DNA of 59,308 nucleotides from Acidobacteriaceae bacterium (GCA_903642265.1 CAHJWN010000016.1:1-59308), one strand, 5' to 3'. Counted from the first letter of the stretch, positions 1 through 9,608 are shown. A program made the numbers and translations. The notes: generated by a model from the sequence alone, not told the origin.

Positions 1-371
1 TTGGTCATTGCTGAGGCGATACTACGCTCTTATGTAAGCCAGAGCTCATAAATCAGGAAATAGAATAGCCAAAAGAAATTGGTAAAAGGACGCGGAACAG
101 GCGGACTTTCCTTGTAGATTAGCGTCATATCGAAAACCTATGACAATTTCAAGTTCCAACAGTTCTATGCACAGGATGAAGCAGGATGGTTCTCACGATC
201 TGATTTGCCTCGTATGCCTAGCGACGATTTCGCCCAAGGTGTCGGAAGCGAGCGGCTTGCAGATCGAAGAGGCGCACGTCTGTACCTTTTCGTTTCAATC
301 TACTCGATCTAACCGGCCAGATGGGACGCTGCTTTTTGGCTAGCTTCTGCCTGCCGGCCAGCCAAATCGAG
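1..371. other. Left-edge intergenic stretch, no gene seen
   Basis: All frames entering from the left edge close within a few codons, and no open frame here has a convincing ribosome binding site or recognisable product. I see no tRNA fold and no strong hairpin. It is probably the distal upstream region of rpsT. Confidence 0.5.
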
Positions 372-400
372 TTGACCGGAACGAAAGAGTTTCGTAGACT
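372..400 (+). promoter_or_regulatory. Sigma-70 type promoter for rpsT
   Basis: A -35 box TTGACC (372-377) and a -10 box TAGACT (395-400) are separated by exactly 17 bases. This predicts transcription from about position 407 and an rpsT leader of roughly 150 nt. Such a leader is long enough to hold translational control of S20, but I see no defined regulatory structure in it. Confidence 0.6.
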
Positions 401-555
401 TACACTTGCAGCAGACTGTAGCACTCGTCCTGCTGACACCTGAGCAGAAACCATCGGATGTGGGCTCAGAGACGCAGTTGCACAAGCTACATGGGGCTGG
501 AACAGGGCATCGCCCCTAAATTTCCCCGCAAACGTGGGCTAAGAGAAGAGAAGTT

Positions 556-834
556 ATGGCAAATCATGTTTCGTCGTTGAAGCGCGCACGTCAGACCATT
601 GTAAAGACAGCGATAAACCGTTCCAATAAGAGCAAGCTGCGCGGCGTGCTTCGCCTCATGCGTGAGGCTATTGCAAAGGGCGACCATAAGGTTGCCACAG
701 AGCAGTACCGCCAGACTGCATCAATCCTCGACAAGAGTGTGCAGAAGGGTGTGCTTCATAAGAACACTGCGAGTCGCTACAAGAGTCGCCTTAATGCCCG
801 TGTGAAGGCTGTTGCTCCGGCAAAAGCAGCTTAG
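556..834 (+). CDS. rpsT: 30S ribosomal protein S20
   Basis: S20 binds 16S rRNA early in 30S assembly. The 92-residue product has the family's size and composition: a short N-terminus ([13 protein letters not shown]), many Lys and Arg residues, and two long helices with the characteristic segments 'SNKSKLRG' and '[15 protein letters not shown]'. The ATG follows a purine-rich AGAGAAGAGAAG stretch. The gene stands alone and is not in an operon with its neighbour 190 bases downstream. A weak inverted repeat (ACGCATC near 872, GATGCGT near 919) lies downstream but is too widely spaced to call a terminator with confidence. Confidence 0.97.
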   Translation: MANHVSSLKRARQTIVKTAINRSNKSKLRGVLRLMREAIAKGDHKVATEQYRQTASILDKSVQKGVLHKNTASRYKSRLNARVKAVAPAKAA

Positions 835-1024
835 TTCCTCTCTCTGACTCGCTATCTGGGTTTAGTTCTGTAGAGACGCATCGTGAAAGTGTGACAGCAG
901 CATTGGTCACCTTTTCAGGATGCGTTTTCAGCTTTAAACTCCCAAAATAAACTTAGCCCACGAAACTTTCGTATGGCTGCAGAGTCCGATCAGATAAACT
1001 GATGCAGGGACGCGGAGAAGTACC

Positions 1025-2521
1025 ATGCGGCTTCGAGGACAGGCAGCGCTTCTTTCGATAGGCATGGTGACTGGAGCGTTATCCGCCCGCGGGCAGGTGT
1101 CAGGTCCTGTAGCGGATGCTGCCGCGGAGAGCCGGCACGGAACACTCACGATCTGGCATGTAGTGGCTGTGGGTCCCAGTCGTCCAGCGCAGGTGGCCAG
1201 TCTCGATCCGCAGGTGAAGTCGCAGACGGCAGGAAGCTTTGGACAGGCAGCGGGCAGCTTTGGAAACGCAGCAAGCGCTACCGGGCAGACAGCGGGGTCT
1301 TTCGGGCAGAATGCCGCGGCTTCGAGCATAACAGCGGGCAGCGTAGGCCAGAGTGCAGGAAGCTTTGGGGTATCAACAGGCGAGCTGGCGAATGCGGCAT
1401 CAGCGGCGAATGGGTCGCAGGGCGGTACGAAGCGCGACGCATCCTGGGACAGGCTCATGGGTGATGTCAAGGGCACTTTTGACGCGCTTGATGTGAGCTT
1501 TGAGGATGTCGGTGCGGATGAACTCCAGTCACGACTGGATGCGGCTGCGGGTAAGGCGGAAGCTCCGGACGTTGTGATAGGTGCGCCGCTGCCACGGGGA
1601 TGGTCACGGCAGAACTCGGGACTGGTGCGCAGATATGGACTGGTGCCGCTGGGTGGAGTGGATCTAATTGCCCAGACGGAGAACCCAGAGGTCCGAACAA
1701 CTCGGCCAGACGCATCCGTGCTACTGCGGGCACCGCACCCGCGAGCGGCGCGCTCCTTTGTGCTATGGCTTGCGGACAGGCGAATCGATGAAGGTGTAGA
1801 CCACGTTCCCACAGGGTCTAAAGCGGCAGTGGCGGTCGCAAAAACTGCGTTGGCGACTGTCCTCTTTGGCGGCGAGATTGGGGCAGCGGCGGACAAGCAG
1901 ATGGCAAAGTTCAGTGCGGCGGCAGCACAGCAGAAAGCCATGGCTGCTTCAGGAACAGGTCTGCTGGACGGGCTGAAGATTGACATCGACGCAACCGGGG
2001 CGGCGGCAAACGAGCGGTTCGCAGTTGTGTTGTTGCGAGCGGTGATGGAAAGCCGAGCGGGGTTCGGTGTGGCGCATGGCGTGGTTATACTGCGCGCAGA
2101 TGCTGGGGGGCAGTGGCGCGTGCTGCAGCTTACGCCGAACCTGACAGTGGAGCAGCAGGAGGTTGCGGAGCGGAACCTCGCAGGATATGGTGCCGCAGTG
2201 AAGCTTGACCAGGTGGGGCAGATGGTGAGTGCTTCGCCTGCCGCACCGAGCGACGGCGATAATCGACCGCCAATGCCCGAGTTCTGGTGGGATGACAGGG
2301 GGACAGGAACGCTCGAAATCGTGGAGTGGCAGAGGAACTTTGGCAATAGCTGGACGAGTTCGAACATGTACTTCGTGCCCGAGGATGCGGGGCATCTGCG
2401 GACCCGAACCACTGGGCGATTTGCAAATGCAGGAGGGCTATACCGGTGGCGGGTTTGGTCACTCGGCAAAGGCGGATCAGTGGCCATCAGCTCGTGGCGC
2501 AGCGTAAATATTCTGGTCTAG
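1025..2521 (+). CDS. Secreted protein with AGSFG repeats, function unknown
   Basis: A 498-residue protein with a clear N-terminal signal peptide (MRLRGQ then a hydrophobic run) and a likely signal peptidase I cut at ARG|Q, so the mature protein would begin at Gln24. Residues 41-50 (LTIWHVVAVG) start a mature domain. Residues 67-115 are a low-complexity stretch of degenerate AGSFGQ-like repeats. After it comes 'FDALDVSFEDVGADEL..RLD' and 'PDVVIGAPLPRGW', which is reminiscent of the lobe of an extracellular solute-binding protein, but I would not assign that family by eye. There is no lipobox. The C-terminal third (residues about 330-498) has 'GFGVAHGVVILRAD' and a final domain ending 'GSVAISSWRSVNILV'. 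It is monocistronic. A function cannot be given. Confidence 0.8.
   Translation: MRLRGQAALLSIGMVTGALSARGQVSGPVADAAAESRHGTLTIWHVVAVGPSRPAQVASLDPQVKSQTAGSFGQAAGSFGNAASATGQTAGSFGQNAAASSITAGSVGQSAGSFGVSTGELANAASAANGSQGGTKRDASWDRLMGDVKGTFDALDVSFEDVGADELQSRLDAAAGKAEAPDVVIGAPLPRGWSRQNSGLVRRYGLVPLGGVDLIAQTENPEVRTTRPDASVLLRAPHPRAARSFVLWLADRRIDEGVDHVPTGSKAAVAVAKTALATVLFGGEIGAAADKQMAKFSAAAAQQKAMAASGTGLLDGLKIDIDATGAAANERFAVVLLRAVMESRAGFGVAHGVVILRADAGGQWRVLQLTPNLTVEQQEVAERNLAGYGAAVKLDQVGQMVSASPAAPSDGDNRPPMPEFWWDDRGTGTLEIVEWQRNFGNSWTSSNMYFVPEDAGHLRTRTTGRFANAGGLYRWRVWSLGKGGSVAISSWRSVNILV
1223..1370 (+). repeat. In-frame AGSFG(Q) repeat tract
   Basis: Inside the preceding gene, four copies of AGSFG (encoded from AGCTTTGG or TCTTTCGG variants) and one AGSVG copy alternate with Ala/Ser/Gln spacers over about 49 codons. 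Codon use differs between copies, so this is an old or selected peptide repeat and not a recent DNA slippage product. Confidence 0.7.
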
Positions 2522-2682
2522 TGGAAGGGCTCATGAGCTTTCCGAGATATGAGGCTCCGATGAGAGATTTGGGCACCTCCGCTGATCGGCGAACCTGGAG
2601 GATCTCTCGACAGCTAGAGTGTCGCTCGGCCTACATTCCTTAGCTGCGCATGGCCGTTTGCTTAGAGGCGACGATATAGAAC

Positions 2683-4743
2683 TCACTTGGGCGGGGATGG
2701 TTGTGCGTCAGGCGGTATAGGTTCGTAGAGTGTAGGGGGCTTACGATGCTTCTCGGGCTCAGCATCAGGCGCAGCCTGGGGACCAGAGCGATCAGCCTCG
2801 GAGCTCGGGCGGTCAGCCTTTGAGCTGGAGCGATCGACCTCTGGGCTCGAGGCGGCTGCGTGGCTTGCCGCAGTCGAGGCTTTCGCCAGAGGAACGACTG
2901 GGCAGCCCGTGGCCAAAGTCGCGTCAGCTTCCGTGAGGTTGGCGCATTCAGGTGGCGGATCAGAAGATGGCACGATCCCGGTTGAAGGCGCCGCAGGTGC
3001 ATGGATGGCGTCACCCACAACGTGGGCGTCGGCGGACTGTGTGGCATGTGGGTTGGGCGACGTCGCGGAAACATCTTCCTGCTCGGGCTTCTCGGCGAGC
3101 GCGGCTTTTATTTCTTCCTCCGAAAAGCGGAAGTGGACGTTGGCGGGGCGTGGTGCCATGGCGGCTTCGAGTTTTACCTGGATCCTGTCCTTTTCTGACA
3201 GTGGCGGCAGCGTGTAAAGCTCGATCGCGGTGTGGTGGGTGGTGATTTCGGCTTTCACGGTCGGCGCATCGTGAATGACGGCGAGCATCAGACCGTCGGG
3301 GGAAAGGGCAAAATTCTGACCCGCACGCTGTATGGGCGACGCGATGGCCCGGAGAAGCTGTTTTCCATTGTAGGTTTGGATGACGCGGACTTCCTGGTCT
3401 TGAAGCTGCGACATGGACGGCGTTTCGTTGCCAAAGACATGGCTCGAGGTGACGGTGCGGCTGAAGGCAAAACGGCCGGCCGGGATGGAAGAGGCAAAGG
3501 AGGGGTATGCCTGCTCATCGGTAAAATTGATCTGCCAAAGAAAGTCGCCGTGAAGATTAAAGCCGGCAAGATCCAGGCTTTGAGCGTCCCCGCGGCAACC
3601 GAACGCAACGAACTCGCTCGGACTGACGAAGGTGGGTCGTGGCGGGCAACTTGTTGCAAAGTCGCCGAGGTCAAGGTCCTTACCGGTGAAGGTGAGGAAG
3701 TCGAGAAGGACGCCATCCCGGGTGGTGGCCTTGGAGCGCAAAAAGCCTTCCATGGTGACAGGGACGTTGACAGCGGCGGAGGTGTAAATGCGGCCATCCA
3801 GGCGTGCAACGATGCGGACTGGAGGGGAAGCAAGCTTGTTCGACTCCTCGGGAGCTTGCGCAGGGATCACCTCGCGTAGCACGCGGATGAAGCTTACCTG
3901 GTTCGGAGTCGGCTCAGATTTTGGAGTGTTTGTGTCACGGCGCTGCAAGCCAAGATTGCGTGTAGGCGGCTGGGTCGGTGACTGACTGCCCGCTGGCGAG
4001 GACGGTACGCCCGGCTGCGAGATGGACGACTGCAACGCCTGGGGCTTGGGCGGCGCGTACTTGATGGTGTTGATGGAGAGTAGATCGCGATTTGCAGAAA
4101 CGATAATCGATTCGATATGGCGGTCAGCTTTGAGGAACAGCCGTTCAGCAAATGGATGACCAGAAGCCAAGTTCTGAAGTGGTGAGAAGGTGGTGAGGGC
4201 GTCGCGATTGCGAAGGAGAAAATGACCGCCGCCCAGATCCCAGAGATACTCGCCAAAATCGTGAAAGCGCCACTCGGTGTGCCCTAGCTCGCGACCTGAG
4301 GGCAGTTCCTTGCTTGGAAGCTCCAATAGGACTGCTTTTACGACGCGATCTTCGTCGTCCGGCGGGCAGTCTGCCAGGCGCTGCATGAGCTTGGGAACGC
4401 CGAAGGTGACGAGGATGTGCTGATTGTCTACATAGTCCAGGGTGAGCATGGTCGCGCCACCAAGAAGATAGCGGCTGGCTATGGGCTGATACCCAAAGGG
4501 CTCGAGCGGGATCCGTTGAGGCGGTTCAGGGCCGCGCGCCGCCTGGGCAGCTCCAGTAAACAGAAGAAGCACGGGTAAAGCGATGGCGTGAAGGCGCACC
4601 GACAGGGGCAAGAGTGGACGCTTCGGGAGGATAGGCAGCAACAGCGGCATAAGGGGTATGGCCCAGATACGTGTGACGACTGAACTTGCGTATTTGACGT
4701 CCCGGCGTGCTTGTTCGACAGCGAGAGAGACAACGCTCTCCAT
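2683..4743 (-). CDS. Large secreted protein of unknown function with Pro/Ser-rich tail
   Basis: A 686-residue protein. A hydrophobic signal segment lies near residues 50-66, preceded by an unusually long N-terminus, so the true start may be the internal ATG at 4650; neither start has a good ribosome binding site. Cleavage could occur at GAA|Q or AQA|A. The body (about residues 90-540) contains alternating short strands with segments such as 'MLTLDYVDNQHILVTFG' and 'FALSPDGLMLAVIHD', which look like beta-propeller blades. Residues around 240-300 and the last 150 residues are rich in Pro, Ser and Ala. The tail has a short degenerate repeat 'EVDRSSSKADRPSSEADRS'. It is divergent from the M13 peptidase gene. 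I do not recognise a named family. Confidence 0.7.
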   Translation of the reverse strand: MESVVSLAVEQARRDVKYASSVVTRIWAIPLMPLLLPILPKRPLLPLSVRLHAIALPVLLLFTGAAQAARGPEPPQRIPLEPFGYQPIASRYLLGGATMLTLDYVDNQHILVTFGVPKLMQRLADCPPDDEDRVVKAVLLELPSKELPSGRELGHTEWRFHDFGEYLWDLGGGHFLLRNRDALTTFSPLQNLASGHPFAERLFLKADRHIESIIVSANRDLLSINTIKYAPPKPQALQSSISQPGVPSSPAGSQSPTQPPTRNLGLQRRDTNTPKSEPTPNQVSFIRVLREVIPAQAPEESNKLASPPVRIVARLDGRIYTSAAVNVPVTMEGFLRSKATTRDGVLLDFLTFTGKDLDLGDFATSCPPRPTFVSPSEFVAFGCRGDAQSLDLAGFNLHGDFLWQINFTDEQAYPSFASSIPAGRFAFSRTVTSSHVFGNETPSMSQLQDQEVRVIQTYNGKQLLRAIASPIQRAGQNFALSPDGLMLAVIHDAPTVKAEITTHHTAIELYTLPPLSEKDRIQVKLEAAMAPRPANVHFRFSEEEIKAALAEKPEQEDVSATSPNPHATQSADAHVVGDAIHAPAAPSTGIVPSSDPPPECANLTEADATLATGCPVVPLAKASTAASHAAASSPEVDRSSSKADRPSSEADRSGPQAAPDAEPEKHRKPPTLYEPIPPDAQPSPPK

Positions 4744-4904
4744 CGGGCACGCATTGTGCCTTTAACTCTTTCACAACTTGCGCGAAGCGGGAAAGAGCCG
4801 GGCCGCTTCGTGTTGACGGGCAGGAACTTCGCGGCAACGCCGTTCGTAGTGATACAAACGAGAAGTTGCGGAGTAAAGAGAGTTTGACTAAGAGGAGAGT
4901 CGGC

Positions 4905-7037
4905 GTGCGCATAAGGAAAATGGTGAGATTTAGAGCGGGGTTTGCGGCGGTGGCAACCGCCTTGATCGTGGTAAACAGTGGGGCGCAGAACCGGATAGTG
5001 GCAAGCGCTGTCACAGTACCAGCCGCAAACGAGACGTATGTTCCGATTCCGGGTTTCGACACAACGTCGATCGATGCAACGGTTGACCCGTGCAACGACT
5101 TCTACAAGTTTGCATGTGGCAAGTTTGCCGCAAACCATCCAATCCCTGCGGACCAAACGGAGGTCGACCAGTTTTACGCGCTGTACAACGTGAACACGCA
5201 GGCCCTGAACGGGATCCTGACCAAGGCGGCTGCCGGTGGCACCGGACGGTCGGCGGATGAGCAGAAGATTGGCGACTACTACGCGGCGTGCATGAATACG
5301 GACCTGATCGAGAAGAAGGGCTTAGAGCCAGCCGAGCCCCTGTTGAAAGAGATCGACGGGCTGGGCGATGGAATGCGAGGGAAGCTGGCGCTGCCAATGC
5401 TCATTGGCAAGTTGCAGCGGGCGGGCATCAACGTGTTCTTCTCATACGGCGAGCAGCAGGACTACAAAGATGCGTCGAAGCAGATCGCGGTGATCGGTCA
5501 GGGCGGTCTGGGGCTGCCAGAGAAAGACTACTATCTGCGCACGGGAGCCAAGGACATCGAGATTCGGCAGCAGTATGTGACGCACATCGCCAATATGCTG
5601 ACGCTGGCGGGAAGCACGCCCGAAAAGGCGAAAAAGGATGCGGCGGCCATCCTGGTATTCGAGACGTCGCTGGCGAAGGCTTCGATGGGCGTGGAAGATC
5701 TGCGTGACCCGTCGAAAACCTACCACCTGGAGCCGATCGCAAAGTTTGAAGGAAGCATCTCGCCGGTAAACTTTGGCCAGTACCTGGATGCCATGCACTC
5801 GCCGCACGTGTCGGAGATCAATGACTCTACCCCCGACTTCTTTCCTGTGATGGTGCGCGAAGTGCGGACAACTGACATGGAAACGCTGAAAGCGTACATG
5901 CGGTTCGAGGTGCTGACTTCCTACGCTTCGCGGTTGCCGAAGAGGATTGATGATGAAAGCTTTGACTTTTATGGTCGCAAGCTGAACGGACAGCCAGAGC
6001 AGGAAGCGCGCTGGAAGCGCTGTTCAAATGCAGTGAATGGAACGCTGGGCGAAGCGCTGGGCAAAGTCTATGTCGAGCAGTACTTTGCTGGAGACAGCAA
6101 GGCAAAGATGGTCGAGATGGTGAAGGACATCGAAGCGGCGATGGACAAAGACATCGATTCGCTGGACTGGATGAGCGCGCCGACCAAGCTGCGTGCGAAG
6201 GAGAAACTGAATGGTGTTGCCAATAAGATCGGCTATCCGGACAAGTGGCGGGACTACTCAAAGCTCGAAGTGAAAGCAGATGATCCGTTCGGGGACAGGG
6301 TTCGCGCACTGGAATTCGAAAACGATCGGCAGTTGAACAAGATTGGCAAACCGGTCGACCATAGCGAATGGGGCATGACGCCGCCAACGGTAAATGCCTA
6401 TTACGATCCGAGCATGAATGACATCAACTTCCCTGCCGGGATCCTGCAGCCTTCCTTCTATGACAAAACGCAAGATGACGCAGTGAACTACGGACACATC
6501 GGCGCTGTAATTGGGCATGAACTGACCCATGGCTTCGACGATCAAGGCAAGAAGTTCGACGCAAAGGGTAACCTGAGCGACTGGTGGACTCCAGAGGATA
6601 CGAAGAAGTTTGAAGTGAAAACAGATTGCTTGGTAAATGAATATGGCGGCTTCACAGCTGTCGACGGCGCCCCCGGCGACGCCGCTGGCGCTGTGAAGGT
6701 CAACGGGAAGCTGACGCTTGGTGAGAATACGGCAGACAACGGCGGCTTGGTGCTGGCGTACATGGCCTATCTTGAGCGAGCGAAAGCAAACGGCGTTGAC
6801 TTGAGTGCCAAGAAGGATGGTTATTCGTCGCCGCAGCGGTTCTACATCGGATTTGCCCAGAACTGGTGCGAAAACGCCCGCCCTGAGGCAATCCGCAACC
6901 AGGTACTCACCGATCCGCACTCGCCCGATCATTTCCGGGCGAACGGAGCGATTGTGAACCAGCCCGGCTTTGCGGCGGCATTCTCCTGCAAAAAGGGGAC
7001 GGCGATGGTGCCGGCGGATAGCTGTAGAGTCTGGTAA
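4905..7037 (+). CDS. M13 family zinc metallopeptidase (neprilysin/PepO-like), exported
   Basis: Neprilysin-type endopeptidases cleave peptides with a single catalytic zinc. The zinc motif HELTH is at 6516-6530, followed by the ENTADNGG motif carrying the third zinc ligand. The substrate-binding segment 'NAYYDPSMNDINFPAGILQP' and the C-terminal CRVW are typical of M13. The N-terminal helical domain starts 'DPCNDFYKFACGKF', also canonical. I chose the GTG at 4905 because AGAGGAGAG (4891-4899) lies five bases upstream; the ATG at 4920 is poorly spaced. This gives 710 residues, the normal M13 length. A signal peptide ends SGA|Q, so the mature protein begins at Gln28 and acts in the periplasm. An imperfect hairpin (CGAAGCGG at 4783-4790, CCGCTTCG at 4803-4810) lies between this gene and the divergent one. 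Confidence 0.95.
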   Translation: MRIRKMVRFRAGFAAVATALIVVNSGAQNRIVASAVTVPAANETYVPIPGFDTTSIDATVDPCNDFYKFACGKFAANHPIPADQTEVDQFYALYNVNTQALNGILTKAAAGGTGRSADEQKIGDYYAACMNTDLIEKKGLEPAEPLLKEIDGLGDGMRGKLALPMLIGKLQRAGINVFFSYGEQQDYKDASKQIAVIGQGGLGLPEKDYYLRTGAKDIEIRQQYVTHIANMLTLAGSTPEKAKKDAAAILVFETSLAKASMGVEDLRDPSKTYHLEPIAKFEGSISPVNFGQYLDAMHSPHVSEINDSTPDFFPVMVREVRTTDMETLKAYMRFEVLTSYASRLPKRIDDESFDFYGRKLNGQPEQEARWKRCSNAVNGTLGEALGKVYVEQYFAGDSKAKMVEMVKDIEAAMDKDIDSLDWMSAPTKLRAKEKLNGVANKIGYPDKWRDYSKLEVKADDPFGDRVRALEFENDRQLNKIGKPVDHSEWGMTPPTVNAYYDPSMNDINFPAGILQPSFYDKTQDDAVNYGHIGAVIGHELTHGFDDQGKKFDAKGNLSDWWTPEDTKKFEVKTDCLVNEYGGFTAVDGAPGDAAGAVKVNGKLTLGENTADNGGLVLAYMAYLERAKANGVDLSAKKDGYSSPQRFYIGFAQNWCENARPEAIRNQVLTDPHSPDHFRANGAIVNQPGFAAAFSCKKGTAMVPADSCRVW

Positions 7038-7131
7038 GTCGAGAGACAAGAGACGAGGGAGCAGACAAAGCGGACAGGCCTGGTCGCAAGTGTGCTCCTC
7101 ATTCCTTGTTCTTTTATGCGAGAGTTGACGG

Positions 7132-8034
7132 ATGGGGCAACGGAAGACTTTGGGGTTTGGCGCTTGTGCGTTTGCGAGCGCGTTGTGGGGTTGTGGGTTT
7201 TTTTTCGGAAAGATTGCGCTGGCTGAAATGAGCGTGGGGCACATGGTGCTCTACCGCTTTCTGTTTGCAGTGATAGCGTTGCTGCCGTTGACGGTGACGC
7301 ACCTTCCGCGATTTACGCAAAGAGAGTGGGGCGTACTGCTGGTGGCATCATTCCTGGGTGTTCCGCTGCAGTTCTTAATCCAGTTTTATGGGCTCTCTCT
7401 GACGACGGTCTCGCATGCCTCGCTCATGGTGGGCACGATGCCTGTGCTGCTCGCGGTAGGCGCGGCGGTGTTCGCGCATGAGCGGATGGATGCGATCGGG
7501 TGGCTGGCGCTGGCGGGATCGACGAGCGGAGCGGCGATGATCGCGCTTGGGCGGAGCTCAGGTAGCGGATCCAGTGTGACGGGGGATGCGCTGGTAGTAG
7601 TCTCGCTTGCGATTGCGTTGTTCTGGATCCTGGCGAACAAGCAGCTGATGCAGCGGCATAGCCCCATCACAGTGACTGTGTACGGCCTGGTGCTCGGAAC
7701 GGCGATGCTGCTGGTCTGGGTACCCATCGAGTATGGAATGCCGCCGGTGGCAGGCATCTCGTGGAAGGCCTGGGCGGCACTGGCGGCAAGTGGCGTGCTT
7801 TGTACTGCGACCACGACGCTGCTTTGGAACTGGGGGCTGACGCAGGTTCCAGCTTCGCAAGCTGGGGTGCTCTTGAACATGGAGCCACTCATGGGTTCGC
7901 TGCTTGGAGTCTTTGTGCTGGGTGAGCGGCTGGGCCCAAGTGCCTGGGCAGGGGGCGGATTGATACTCGTCTCGGCGATTACCTTAACGACACGGTCGAA
8001 GACGAGGGTGCGTGAGGCCGTGCCGATTGCCTGA
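7132..8034 (+). CDS. EamA/DMT family transporter (RhaT-like permease)
   Basis: A 300-residue inner-membrane protein with about ten hydrophobic helices arranged as two EamA repeats. The first repeat begins 'ACAFASALWGCGFFFGKIAL' and ends near residue 140. The second begins near 'ALVVVSLAIALFWILANKQLM'. The typical repeat ending 'GVLLNMEPLMGSLLGVFVLGE' is present near residue 245. The family exports or imports small metabolites such as amino acids; substrate cannot be predicted. It stands between the M13 peptidase and sppA in the same direction with gaps of about 90 and 50 bases, so it may be transcribed alone or with sppA. Confidence 0.9.
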   Translation: MGQRKTLGFGACAFASALWGCGFFFGKIALAEMSVGHMVLYRFLFAVIALLPLTVTHLPRFTQREWGVLLVASFLGVPLQFLIQFYGLSLTTVSHASLMVGTMPVLLAVGAAVFAHERMDAIGWLALAGSTSGAAMIALGRSSGSGSSVTGDALVVVSLAIALFWILANKQLMQRHSPITVTVYGLVLGTAMLLVWVPIEYGMPPVAGISWKAWAALAASGVLCTATTTLLWNWGLTQVPASQAGVLLNMEPLMGSLLGVFVLGERLGPSAWAGGGLILVSAITLTTRSKTRVREAVPIA

Positions 8035-8081
8035 ACTGCCAGCGTGAACGGCTGGTGTGCGGGCCTGATAAACTCGGTGCC

Positions 8082-9113
8082 ATGACGGAAGATTCGAGCA
8101 ACCAGGCACCCCCTCCACTGCCACCGCAGCAACCTTCAGCACAGTACGCGCCGTATCCGCCACAGTATGGAGCGCCGATGTATCGGCCGCCTTTCGCCTT
8201 CTCGCAGAAGCCGCGACGGTCGGCCGGGTTTTACCTGGCAGTGATCGGCGGCGCAGCGGTGATCCTTGGGCTGCTGTTCTGGGGCATGGTGTGGAGCGTC
8301 GGCAAGAGCCTGAACGGCGAATCGATGGGTGGTCTGGGCACGGACCAGATTGGTGTCATTGAGGTGTCAGGCGTCATTATGGACGCCGACAAGCTGGACA
8401 CACAGTTGCGGAAGTTTGGAGATGACGACTCGATCAAGGCGATCATTCTGCATATCAACTCGCCCGGCGGCGGGGCTGCGGCATCGCAGGAGATCTATCA
8501 CGAGGTTCTGCGGGTTAGGCAGGAAAAGCACAAGAAGATTGTGGCTTCAGTGGAGAGCGTAGGTGCTTCCGGGGCATACTACATTGCGAGTGCGTGCGAC
8601 AGTATCTACGCAAACGATGCGTCGGTGGTGGGGTCGATTGGCGTAATTATGGAGTGGACGAACTACGGCGAACTCTATCGCTGGGCCAAGCTGAAGAGCG
8701 TGGTCATTCATGCAGGCGAATTGAAAGACGCAGGCGATCCGACGCACGACGTGACGCCACAGGAACAGGTCTACTTTCAAGGTCTAGTCGACAACATGTA
8801 CGGCCAGTTTGTGCATGACGTGGCAACGGGGCGGCACACTACGGACGAGAAGATCAAGCCCCTTGCGACAGGACAGGTTTGGACAGGACAGCAGTCGCTG
8901 CCACTTGGCTTGATCGATCATGTGGGCGGATTCCGTGCGGCACTGGTCGACACGGCAAAAAGCGTAGGCATCTCGGGCGAGCCTACTGTTGTGCGACCGG
9001 CGGGGCAGAAGAAGGGGTTGATCGCACTGTTGACGTCCGATGGCGAAGACCTTTTTCCGAATCCAGGTCAGCTGCTGAATCACTCCCCAGGTTTTTACTT
9101 CATGTGGAAGTAG
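8082..9113 (+). CDS. sppA: Signal peptide peptidase SppA, short type
   Basis: SppA degrades signal peptides left in the membrane after protein export. The protein has a Pro/Tyr-rich cytoplasmic N-terminus of about 45 residues, one membrane helix ('AGFYLAVIGGAAVILGLLFWG'), and a ClpP-fold domain. The catalytic Ser is in 'SVGASGAYYIAS' and the general-base Lys in 'HAGELKDAGDP', the arrangement of the one-domain 36K type found in Bacillus. 'INSPGGG' forms the oxyanion region. The start at 8082 (MTEDSS) leaves 343 residues; an upstream in-frame codon at 8055 is less likely. It precedes the HU/IHF gene by about 120 bases. Confidence 0.93.
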   Translation: MTEDSSNQAPPPLPPQQPSAQYAPYPPQYGAPMYRPPFAFSQKPRRSAGFYLAVIGGAAVILGLLFWGMVWSVGKSLNGESMGGLGTDQIGVIEVSGVIMDADKLDTQLRKFGDDDSIKAIILHINSPGGGAAASQEIYHEVLRVRQEKHKKIVASVESVGASGAYYIASACDSIYANDASVVGSIGVIMEWTNYGELYRWAKLKSVVIHAGELKDAGDPTHDVTPQEQVYFQGLVDNMYGQFVHDVATGRHTTDEKIKPLATGQVWTGQQSLPLGLIDHVGGFRAALVDTAKSVGISGEPTVVRPAGQKKGLIALLTSDGEDLFPNPGQLLNHSPGFYFMWK

Positions 9114-9230
9114 ACGTAGGCGGGCATCTTTTCGACTGACGAAACCCTGTATCCCATCTACAATCAGCGTGTGTGTTGCCGGGAACGGCATCTCAGGCTC
9201 TTCAATCGATTCCACCAGGAGCGCTTCTCC

Positions 9231-9569
9231 ATGACCAAAGCCGACCTTGTCGACAAAGTGACCGCACTGGGCGACCTTACCCGACGCGATGGGGAGATCA
9301 TCGTGGAGACGCTGTTTGAGTCGGTAATCGGGGCGCTCAAATCGGGTGACAAGATTGAGATTCGCGGCTTTGGCAGCTTTCGGACACGGCAACGCAACTC
9401 CAGAATTGGTCGCAACCCGAAGACAGGCGAAAAGGTAGACGTCCCCGCGAAACGCGTGCCCTTCTTCAAGCCATCAAAGGAGCTGCGGGACTCGGTGAAC
9501 GCGAAAGCTGGTAAGCCGGCAGAGGTGGATGCAGAACACATCGATCCGCACCATCCTCCAGCAATGTAA
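9231..9569 (+). CDS. HU/IHF family DNA-bending protein
   Basis: A 112-residue histone-like protein. Residues 1-92 match the family: the N-terminal helices 'MTKADLVDKVTAL' and 'EIIVETLFESVIGALKSGDKIEIRGFGSF', and the DNA-inserting beta arm 'GRNPKTGEKVDVPAKRVPFFKPSKELR' with the conserved RNPKTG and Pro. It is slightly closer to IHF-beta than to HU by the 'GFGSF..R.R..R.GRNPKTGE' pattern, but the subtype is not certain. A tail of about 20 residues, rich in His, Pro and acidic residues, extends past the usual end. The start is supported by AGGAGCG upstream. It is probably nucleoid-associated. Confidence 0.93.
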   Translation: MTKADLVDKVTALGDLTRRDGEIIVETLFESVIGALKSGDKIEIRGFGSFRTRQRNSRIGRNPKTGEKVDVPAKRVPFFKPSKELRDSVNAKAGKPAEVDAEHIDPHHPPAM

Positions 9570-9608
9570 GTTCGCAAGTCTCACGGCATGCTTCAGGCAG
9601 GAGCGCGT

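Noticed and set aside
934..2487. A 517-codon minus-strand open frame opposite the AGSFG-repeat protein
   Set aside because: It is rich in Ser, Pro, Ala and Arg as expected for an antisense shadow of a GC-rich gene, has no recognisable domain, and the plus-strand gene has a proper signal peptide.
6258..7244. A 328-codon minus-strand frame opposite the end of the M13 peptidase
   Set aside because: It covers the zinc-site region of a clear peptidase and shows no family of its own.
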